Source of the DNA: Tetradesmus obliquus
Lineage: Eukaryota; Chlorophyta; Chlorophyceae; Sphaeropleales; Scenedesmaceae
Assembly (NCBI GenBank): GCA_030272155.1
Contig: CP126204.1
Span: 3,029,501-3,093,500, forward strand
Direction of reading: 5' to 3'
DNA length: 64,000 nucleotides
Positions 55,532-64,000 of this stretch are shown here, one piece after another. The translations under genes and the position numbers were made by a program. Within the stretch, counting starts at the first letter, position 1, and each line of letters begins with the position of its first letter. The notes under the pieces were generated by a model that saw nothing but the letters and a program-made list of their open reading frames with translations, was not told the origin of the DNA and did not search any database.

Positions 55532-58338
55532 TCACGCCACAGCTGCAGGCGCGGCAACTGCCTGCGCTGCTGTCGCCAGCAGCTCCTCGGCTGCCGCCAG
55601 GTGTGCCCCAGCCACGCGTGTGACCTCATTTGGGTGCGGGATGATCTCAGGGAACTCAGGCAGCCCTGGGTTGTCCTCCAGGCTGCAGATTGGGGTGTAG
55701 AACTCCTCAAGGGCATCACGCATGCGCTGGAACTTGGTGACTGTGCATGAGAAAGCTGCCACGCGGCCCTCGGCGCCGTGGTAGATGTGGAAGTAGGGCA
55801 GCACCTGCAGCAATGTAATCAGCCAGGCGTGCAGAGGAGTGTGGGTGAGCGTATGGATTGGTGACTGTGCAGGAGAAAGCTGCCGGGCGGCCCTCGGCAC
55901 CATGGTAGATGTGGAAGTAGGGCAGCACCTGCAGGGTTGTTACAAGTTTGTGTGATAAGTGCGTGCAAGTGAGTGCCGGGGGTGGTGGCCATGCAGGAGA
56001 GGAGACAGGGCAGACGCATGCATGCTTTGTAGATCAGCCGGCGGCGTCCTGCAAGCTTCACGTCTGGGCATGAGCACGAAGCAGCCGCCTGTGCAAAGCG
56101 CGCTTGCGCGATAAGACTGATGATGCTGCCCACAGGCAAGCCAGCTGCAGAAACTGTCGCACTGTTGCAAGCACACCGCGCCGCACCTTGACGCCCAGCG
56201 TCTTGCACATGGCCATGTTGTCGTCAAATGTACAAGCAAGCTGCTGTTTTGACTGGCTACCACACGTAGACATTCGATCTAACACCACGCGCCGCACCTT
56301 GACGCCCAGCGTCTTGCACATGGCCATGTTGTCGTCAAATGTACAAGCAAGCTGCTGTTTTGACTGGCTACCACACGTAGACATTTGATTTAACACCACG
56401 CGCCGCACCTTGACGCCCAGCGTCTTGCACATGGCCTTGTTGTCGTCAATTGTATAAGCAAGTTGCTGTTTTGACTGGCTACCACTACGTAGACATTTAG
56501 TCAACCACCTCCCGCCGCACCTTGACGCCCAGCGTCTTGCACATGGCCTTGTTGTCGTCGATTGTATAAGCAAGTTGCTGTTTTGACTGGCTACCACTAC
56601 GTAGACATTTAGTCAAACACCTCCCGCCGCACCTTGACGCCCAGCGTCTTGCACATGGCCTTGTTGTCGTCGATTGTGTAAGCAAGTTGCTGTTTTGACT
56701 GGCTACCACTACGTAGACATTTGATCAAACACCACGCGCCGCACCTTGACGCCCAGCGTCTTGCACATGGCCTTGTTGTCGTCAAAGTTGACCTTGAGAA
56801 AGACCACGTCAGGGAACTGCTCCATCAGCTTCAGCAGCTGCAATGATGAACGACAGAACATGGTGGATGAGACACAGCAGCAGCACGTCAGCGAAGGGAG
56901 AACCATAGCGAAAGGTACGCGCAGCAGCGCAGACATGTTCGTATAAAAAGTCGCCACCAGGGGTGCTTGGTTGAAAATATGGAAAAGGACGGCTGCAAAG
57001 GCCATGCACTGTTTGGTGGACACAGTGGATCAAACATGAAACCAGCAATAAGACTGCTGCAGCAGCAGCAGCAGCGGCAGCAGCAGCAGCAGCTCACCTT
57101 GGGGTACAGCGCCCTGCATGCTCCACACCACGGCCCGTAAAAGTCCACGATGACCAGGCTGTCGCCAGCATCAGCCTGCATGCACAATGAAAGCAGATGT
57201 CTTGAATATTTGTTGACAACAGGCAAGGGGTTCCGCCACCATGCTGCGAGTTGCTGCTGCGGAATGTGTTGCCACAGCACACTGCACAGGCATGCTGCAG
57301 ATGCTGTGTAAGCTTGCCAAGCTCGGACGTCTCCTACATGGTATTGGTTGCCATAGATTGTCATGGATTATAAGGTTGTGCCAGCAGCTGCGCCAATGGA
57401 GCCAATGGCAGCTGCTCAGCTGTCCACAGCGTCCGTGGGACACACACAGCATACTGAGCAGCTGCAAGTGCCCAAATTGGCACAGCTGCTGGTGCTGCCG
57501 CATGGCAAATGTCACACGAGCATGAATTTGGCTGAACTGCTGCCAGAGCTTCAGGAGCACAGCTGCTGGTGCCATAGGGCGACTGAAACCCTGCAGTGGC
57601 TGGGGCAGTGCAAGCTTGCGCTCACGCATCCGCATGTGCCTTCGTCATCAACAACATCTACAAGGCGCTGCCAGCTGCTGCGTCCACAATGCCGAGCAGC
57701 TTGACCAGCAAATGTACCCAACACCACTGCAATGTGCTGGACTGCACTTCACCAACTGCTGTGCTGTGCACTGCTGGCGTTGCTGCAATGTACTGTGGCT
57801 GATTACCAGTGCATCCACCAGCTCCTGCACGCCATTCACGTCCTTCATGTTGGGAGTGGTCTTCTCCCACCACTTCTCCTTGGTTGCAACTACTGCATGC
57901 GCGCGGGCGTCCCTGGGGTTGTTGCAGCAGCCACATGCATGTGCATGCCCATGTCAGGCACTGCTATGCTGCTGCCATAGGTGCATGTGCAGTCAATAGC
58001 ATTGTAAGAGCAAACCCAATAGTAACAGGCCACAGATAGCGCGCTGATAATGCTGAAGCTGCCATTACAAGCGATGCCCCTGCCAGCCCAAGAGGTGGGG
58101 TCATGGAGGGCCGTATTTGGTCCAGCCAATGCTTGCTGCCTCACCTAGCCAGAGCAGATACAGATTGATCTACCCTAGAAACGATGCCGCGGCGTGCTAC
58201 TGCACTGCAAGCCGGCCGAACCAGCCTGGAAATACTTGTGGCAGCGGGCTTGGACGTCGAGCATGCACCTGAGGCGCAGCGTGCTGCAGAGCTGCTGTTT
58301 GAAAGCATCATATTGCTTTGATATATGTTGCGTGGCAA
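55532..58338 (-). CDS. ACHT: Atypical Cys/His-type chloroplast thioredoxin (ACHT)
   Basis: Five exons join exactly in phase to 247 aa: 58338-58145, 57912-57807, 57175-57098, 56837-56745, 55804-55532. Exon 1 is a transit peptide ([20 protein letters not shown]...). The mature protein has [23 protein letters not shown], typical of plant ACHT proteins before the fold, then [68 protein letters not shown] and [11 protein letters not shown], all matching ACHT order. The active site is WCGAC rather than WCGPC; replacement of the Pro is usual in this group and raises the redox potential. ACHTs oxidise plastid targets such as 2-Cys peroxiredoxin partners and AGPase. The C-terminal ~50 residues ([13 protein letters not shown]..., then Ala-rich) are an extension. 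Met codons at 58311/58308 are alternative starts. Confidence 0.92.
55857..55930 (-). repeat. Echo of the ACHT exon 5 start
   Basis: After [29 protein letters not shown], against [23 protein letters not shown] in the working exon (55804). Confidence 0.88.
56185..56720 (-). repeat. Array of five echoes of the ACHT exon 4 3' end (about 118-bp unit)
   Basis: FDDN(M/K)AMCKTLGVK with the AAG|GTGCGGCGC donor and about 65 nt of intron (tggtagccagtcaaaacag core) is repeated near 56200, 56318, 56436, 56555 and 56673 downstream of the working exon end at 56745. Units are nearly identical, so this array is young. Confidence 0.92.
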
Positions 58339-60617
58339 GCAAAGACAGCTATGCTTTTAGGCAGTGTTGTTGCACTTCACTTCTTTCTTCTTCTGGTCCT
58401 GTCTGCGATTGCGGTGTCGCAAACAAAACTACTGCCAAGCATCTGCTTAACCAGTGCATCAGGGCAACATTGATGACGAGCCAGCGCAAGAGGTCCTGTT
58501 GTGGCCCGAACCTCCTTGACTCAAGTGACGTGCGGGAAGGGTCCAAGCGCTGCAAGGCATCAAACGACGTGCGCTACGCTGAAAAGATACTCTGATTTTG
58601 CGAGGTTACCCTACTCACCACAAACTTGGAGTGAGCTTGGCGTTACGGCCGCGTTGACCGCCTTCTGACCACCGAATCGCATGCAGCCTGCTGATCTCCA
58701 AGTTCTCTCAAGGATCCCATGGTCGGTTCAGAAGGTGCACCAAGATTGAGTGGCAGAGTTGACTTGCTGATCGTTATGTATCAGAAAATAAACCTTGCCT
58801 GGCAATCACACTGCGTAAACAGCAGCCATCAGCATGCCGGTCCTGACCAGCACATGCAGCTGTGGTGGTGGTGTTGTTGAGAACACCGCATCACCAGCAC
58901 CAGCTGATCCGAGCTGCTGATTCAAGAGAGAGAGTGGTTTTCACATCACTGGTGATTTTATCCGAGATGGAGCTCAATCCTGGGTCATTCACAAACCAAA
59001 ATCCACCCATGACTCACTCAAACTGGTGTGAGTCACTCCATGAGTGCCTGCAGGCACACGCCAGAGTCACCTGTTCTGACCCTCACATGATGTTGCAATA
59101 ACTACATGCAGGTGCTGCCTGCATGCGGCATGCACAGCACTCCCTGCAGCTCACTGGCAAATGCAGTTTGCCTGACCCAGGCCATGTAGCAGCAAAGTGT
59201 ATACACTTTGCTGCTCATGTCACCTGCCGTACTCTGCTGCGCACCAAAACCTGTGCACACCATGCAACTGCCATGACTTGGCTGATGAAAAAACAGTAAT
59301 CAAATCTGCTGCCCATTATCACATACAATACTGCTGCAGCCGCCGGCATGCTTGCTGGCAGTAGCGTTGCCATCTACCCAGCGCTGCTACAACCTTCAGC
59401 AGCTGCTGATCATGACCCTGCGGCAAACAACAAGTGCTGTGCCGCCCTGCTTGTGCAGACTGTTGAGCTGTTGTGTTTGTGCAGAGAACACTGCCGAGCT
59501 GCTGACTGCCTGCACTGGCAGTAGCTGACAGCTCAGCACAACAAGCCACATGTGAGCATCTGATGCCGTGATGTCACTGTGACAATCTTGCTCAACACGC
59601 ACAGCAACCCTGTAACTGCCTTTGAAGCTCACAGGTGTGCCAGCAGAGGGACAGCAACTACTGTATAGCCTCCGCGCGATCGCAGCCCGCCCAGGCCATC
59701 GCAGGTCCAGCGCTGCACTTGCAAACGCTGCAGCTGTCCATCGGACACCAGCAGCAGCTGCTTGCTGGCAATCATGTGCCATAACCTAGTCCTGTATGCT
59801 GAGCTCCAGCACTGCTGCTATTGTTGCTGCTGCTGAGACATTCTTGGTCAGCACAGCTTGAGATGCTGTGCATGGATGCAGAGAAGTGCTGTGGGCGTCC
59901 ACTTGCAGCTGCTGCAAGTGCCTGACTCAGAAATCCTCAAATCAAAAAATGTGAGCATACTTATGCAGTGCCTGCATGAACAGCCAAAAGGCACATGCAA
60001 GTGCCACAGTGGTCAAGTAAGATACCACCGTGCTTTGCGCTTGTGGAGCCTTGAAGGTTCGCTGCGTGCGCCGCTGCTGCTGGGGGTCTGCTGCTGCTGC
60101 TGCTGCTTCTGCTGCTATCTCTGCTGTTGCCTTCGCCTCCGCTTCTGCCAACTGGTTGGTTTTGCGGCGCTGCATCCCCATAGCGCTGACAGCTGCTTGT
60201 GACGCCGAAAGCCAGTGATCTGATAATTGCTAGGGCACCAGACAGCTGGGCTGGTTGAGTGAGCCTGCAGCAGTGACAGAATACTTGAGAGTAGCCTGTT
60301 GGTCGCTTCTTTTATACCAAATGCTGAAGGCACTGTTGCGACGCTTTGCTCATGCTGAGAAGAGTTCGCAGGCCTTGTGACCGATGCTAGAGTGTCACCT
60401 TGTTACGCGGGCGTTTGGGCCACAGCGTGAGTGATCAAGACACGATAGTGATGCTGTCTCATCTGTCTCGGACCTTTGAGCGCTCTTTTTAGTGCCCGCA
60501 GCTTGTGCTGTACAGTTGCCAGTGCCTCTTTATCCAAGGCACCTCTCTCAGAAGGCCTCATTGACGGCTCTACAGCGCTTATTATCTTCGTTCGAACTTT
60601 TTCTTAAACCGGTCACA
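58339..60617. promoter_or_regulatory. Divergent region between ACHT and MTHFR
   Basis: About 2.3 kb. Apart from the small membrane-protein frame at 59942-60181, I see no gene. A minus-strand open stretch at 59396-59782 (PVSFKGSYRVAVRVEQD) has no context. The last ~300 bases hold the MTHFR 5' UTR and promoter; no motif recognised. Confidence 0.4.
59942..60181 (-). CDS. Possible small tail-anchored membrane protein
   Basis: A single 79-codon frame: a charged, Ala/Gln-rich N-terminal half (MGMQRRKTNQLAEAEAKATAE) followed by basic QQQRRTQRTFKAPQ and one strong hydrophobic stretch (VVSYLTTVALACAFWLFMQAL) close to the C terminus. The layout suits a tail-anchored protein of the ER, mitochondrion or plastid. 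There is no family I recognise, and the Ala tract is partly a CTG-repeat product, so it may be chance. Confidence 0.3.
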   Translation of the reverse strand: MGMQRRKTNQLAEAEAKATAEIAAEAAAAAADPQQQRRTQRTFKAPQAQSTVVSYLTTVALACAFWLFMQALHKYAHIF

Positions 60618-63453
60618 ATGAAGATTGTTGACAAGATAAATGCGAACATCAAGGAGGGCAAGACCTTCTTTTCCTTCGAATACTTCCCACCCAGGACCGA
60701 GGAGGTGATCAAACTGATAACCAATCATCAAAATGCCTTTTCAGATCGTTTCTAATGCCTTAACGTACGCTGGCTACTGCTGTAGGGGGTGGAGAACCTG
60801 TTCGAGCGCCTGGACCGCATGGTGGCCTATGGCCCCACCTTCTGTGATATCACCTGGGGTGCAGGAGGCAGCACAGCAGATGTCACACTGGGCATTGCAA
60901 CCAAGATGCAGAACCTGGTGAGCCGGCAGCTGCCAGCACACTGCCAGGCTGCTCACCAAAGGGCAGCAACAGCAGCAGTACAGCAGCAGCAATACGCCGG
61001 CGTATGCATGCGCCGCGCCACGCATGCAATCACCGCAGCTTACACAACCAGTTTATCCTGTGCTTCGTTTCCGGCCAGCTCTAGCAGCGGCCAATGCAGC
61101 GCTCACAGCAGCTCAGTGCTGAAGTGAAGCATGACATGTGGCACCTGCAGCAGCGCATGAATCATCTCTGCCACAGGGCTGCGAGAGCAGCAGCAGCCGC
61201 CAATGACACACATGTTGACTCAAAGGGATGCAGTGAAGAATGCTGATAAGTGTATTTGCAAGCGGAGCTGCCTCAGTTGTGAGAAGTACGGCAGCATGTG
61301 TTGCCCAGGTGCAGTATGCATGCATTTACCACAGCTTGTTCATCAATCCCACCATTGTTGCTTGCCACATTGTGCGATGTTCCGGCAGTTTGGTGTGGAG
61401 ACCATGATGCACCTCACGTCGTGTGCAGTATGCATGCATTGACCACAGCGTGTTTCACTGACAACCGCCACGTTCTGCTGTTTGTAACTGTATTCCTGCA
61501 GTTTGGCGTGGAGACGATGATGCACCTCACATGCACCAACATGCCAGTGGAGGCCCTTGACAACGCACTGGCAGAGGTGCGTGTGTTTGCTTTCTTTCCC
61601 ACACACAAAGCAGCGACAGGCACATCAGTAGCATCATTGGCGACAGCAGCAGCAGGCGCATCATCAGCAACATGTGCTTCAGCAGCAGTTATGCGGGACA
61701 GCAGCATGAGTGATGCCTAGCCTGCACATTGGCAGCAGCATGCACCAACGTGCCAGTGGAGGCCCTGGACAATGCACTGGCAGAGGTGCGTTTGTTTTGC
61801 TTTTTTCCCACACACAAAACAGCAACGGGCACATCACCAGCATTATTGGCGACAGCAGCAGCAGGCACACCATCAGCAACATGTGCATCAGCAGCAGTTA
61901 TGCGGGACAGCAGCACAAGCGTGATGCCAATCCTGCACGTTGGCAGCAGCATGCACCAACATACCAGTGGAGACCCTGGGCAACCCACTGGCAGAGGTGC
62001 GAGCAGTAGCCAGCACACCAGCAGCAACTACATCAGTAGCAACGAGCAATCGCCGGGACATCGGCACCAGCAAGCAGTAGCCGATGCACCACCAGCACTT
62101 GGCATCTGGCAATTCAGCATGAGTGATGCACAGCCGGCAGGTTAACGGTAGCTGCGGCAGCAGCACAACAAGGTTGAGTGTAGCAACAGGGCCAGCAGCT
62201 GCTGGATGCATTTTTCTGCACAGCAGCAAATACACGCACAACCGGCAGTAGGGGTGTGTGAGGATCATGTGCTTGCCAATGCACTGTGCAGCGTTGCACG
62301 CCAAGTGTGACTGTCCAGTTAGGCAAGCCACCGCCCAACAGGCACAAGACTGGGCGAGCCATCCCTTCCAGCATGACCAGACAGCCTGATCAGGGTGTGA
62401 ACTTCACGCTGTCACCACATCTTTTCGAGTAAAGTTTACCAAACTTCTCACCAAACTTCTCACCAAACTTCACACCCACAGGTGCGCAAGGCTGGTTTGC
62501 AGAACATCCTGGCGCTGCGCGGGGACCCGCCCAAGGGCCAGGAGGAGTTCACAAAGATTGAGGGAGGCTTCGGCAACGCGCTGGACCTGGTCAAGTACAT
62601 CAGGTGGGCACGGCTGTTATATGACATGTTACTTTCACATGTATACCGACATACTGCAAGCCCATTGTAATGCTGTCGTGTCTCTGTTACATGACTGCAG
62701 TTTTGTGCCTCCACTACTTACTCAAGTAACTCTTGATCGTCGGCAGGGAGAAGCACGGCAGCTACTGTGGCATCGCTGTTGCTGGATACCCCTGTCTGTG
62801 TGGCCTTATGTCTTCATGATGTTGGTTGCCTTTTGTAACACTGTTATATGACTGTTATTCCGTGCCTGCAGGGAGAAGCACGGCGACTACTTTGGCATCG
62901 GCGTGGCGGGCTACCCCGAGGCGCACCCCGACTTCATTGTGGATGATGAGGCGCAGATGAAGAAGAACTACTGGGACAGCCTGGCATACCTAAAGGAGAA
63001 GGTGAGGGGCTGTGTCTGGGTCCTTTTCAAGCTGTTTGAACTAACCTCAGGATTGCAGTTATGACTGGGACAGCCTGGCCTACCTCAAGGAGAAGGTGAG
63101 CGGCTGTGTTTTTGTTCGGGCCCTTGTCCAAGCTGTCATGTATCTGATGAGGATTGATTTTACCCTGCGACACCCTGGCCTGCCTCAATGAGAAGGTGCG
63201 GCCTGCTTGTGTCAGATTCCCATGTGGGCTTTTTCCCAGGCTGTCTTGGTTGGTTGTCTTTGACGTCATTGTGGATGACGAGGCGAGGATGAAGATAAAC
63301 TACTAGGACAGCCTGGCCTACCTCAAGAAGAAGGTGAGGCGGCCTCTGTACATGTTACACATAGCGCAGCAGCTGCTGCTGCAGCGCATGGCGCACATTT
63401 GTATGCAGCCGCCCAGCCTGGGCACACCAAGCTGCTGCATGTGCCCACCACGA

Positions 63454-63522
<69 letters not shown>

Positions 63523-64000
63523 AGATCGACGCAGGCGGCGACTTCATCATCACGCAGCTGTTCTACCGCGTGGAGCGCTTCCTGCAGTTTGTGGAGGACT
63601 GCAGGTCCATCGGCATCACCTGCCCCATCCTGCCAGGTGAGGTGTTATAACAGGTTGTTGCATTGCACGTGTTACAACCGTCCCTCCAATGTTGGACGTG
63701 TTGATCGCTGTCTGTGTCAACAGAGCCAGCTTGCGTTGGGCGTGGTTGCTGCACAGAGCTGCTTTTCTTGTGGATATGAACACACTGCAACTGAACTTCA
63801 GCAGCAAACACCACTTCATACATCAAACTTGCATCTGCGAACTTGTGAGGCCCCCTGTACACACTCAACATTTGCATCCTGCAGGCATCATGCCCATCAC
63901 GATGTACGGCGGCTTCAAGCGCATGACCACCTTCTGCAAGACCATCTTGCACCCTGGACCCTGCAACATTCATACACAAAACCCCTTAAACACCCTTCAC
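60618..64000 (+). CDS. MTHFR: Methylenetetrahydrofolate reductase, N-terminal catalytic domain (runs off the right edge)
   Basis: Reduces 5,10-methylene-THF to 5-methyl-THF for methionine synthesis, using FAD. Exons in phase: 60618-60704, 60786-60917, 61502-61576, 62482-62603, 62872-63001, 63525-63636 and 63885 onward. Landmarks: [13 protein letters not shown] (with the catalytic Glu), [90 protein letters not shown]. This is the plant-like eukaryotic form. The start follows a plausible 5' leader. In the last visible exon the frame after TTFCKT reads [13 protein letters not shown], which no longer resembles the family (expected K-x-P), and I see no GT donor there, so the true boundary or the sequence near the edge is in doubt. 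Confidence 0.92.
61386..62002 (+). repeat. Three echoes of MTHFR exon 3
   Basis: Upstream: [10 protein letters not shown] at 61391-61422. Downstream: [19 protein letters not shown] at 61745-61790, and a more worn copy at 61957-62002 (ccagtggagaccctgggcaaccc). About 110 nt of intron after the donor (cacacacaaa.cagc...) is copied too. Confidence 0.85.
62747..62795 (+). repeat. Echo of the MTHFR exon 5 start
   Basis: After [20 protein letters not shown], against [15 protein letters not shown] at 62873. Three residue and three silent codon changes, so this one looks neutral. Confidence 0.85.
63058..63335 (+). repeat. Three echoes of the MTHFR exon 5 3' end
   Basis: [18 protein letters not shown] (63060-63096), a worn copy ending NEK|GTGCGG (63165-63197), and [15 protein letters not shown]-stop then [15 protein letters not shown] (63262-63332). 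Confidence 0.88.
63459..63523 (+). repeat. (CTG)21 before the MTHFR exon 6 acceptor
   Basis: Pure CTG run continuing into CTGCAG|atcgac; the acceptor AG is the end of the repeat. Confidence 0.92.

Overview
Nuclear DNA of a photosynthetic eukaryote, most likely a chlorophyte green alga (Chlorophyceae; Scenedesmaceae/Sphaeropleales is my best guess, by inference only). The grounds are: intron-rich genes with GTGAGT-type donors and TGCAG acceptors; pervasive CAG/CTG runs read as poly-Gln/Ser/Ala; TGTAA motifs downstream of several stops; and a gene set with plastid-targeted proteins (ABC1 kinase, ACHT thioredoxin, C-terminal processing protease) beside SPX and MTHFR genes.

Layout. 1-1002 (-): 5' part of a WD40 protein. 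1522-7990 (+): tRNA m2,2G26 methyltransferase TRM1, 10 exons, 666 aa. 8967-11348 (+): two tentative unknown genes. 14270-22025 (-): GT4-type glycosyltransferase, 12 exons, 645 aa. 23498-27259 (+): SPX protein, 3 exons, 496 aa. 27334-33181: about 5.8 kb without a supported gene, made of duplications and minisatellites. 33182-39357 (+): ABC1K atypical kinase, 11 exons, 557 aa. 40799-45922 (-): 1585-aa low-complexity protein, 3 exons. 46519-51855 (-): S41 C-terminal processing protease, 8 exons, 634 aa. 55532-58338 (-): ACHT thioredoxin, 5 exons, 247 aa. 60618-64000 (+): N-terminal catalytic half of MTHFR, cut by the window edge. I built these exon models by hand; intron phases close exactly in every complete model.

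The genes do not form a pathway. What unites the window is an architectural oddity: nearly every well-modelled multi-exon gene carries tandem 'exon echoes', that is, one to eleven extra copies of an exon end plus its splice site inside the neighbouring intron (TRM1 exons 2, 4, 5, 7; GT exons 3, 4, 5, 7, 8, 9, 10; SPX exons 2 and 3 and even its stop-codon end; ABC1K exons 2, 3, 6, 7, 9; CtpA exons 4, 6, 7, 8; ACHT exons 4, 5; MTHFR exons 3, 5). Several echoes differ from the working exon almost only at synonymous sites, which a dead intronic copy should not do. A second pattern is that sense-strand (CTG)n tracts repeatedly sit directly before 3' splice sites while (CAG)n lies in exons. A third is that several intronic or intergenic minisatellites have TGCAG-containing units, two of them with exactly 17-bp periods.
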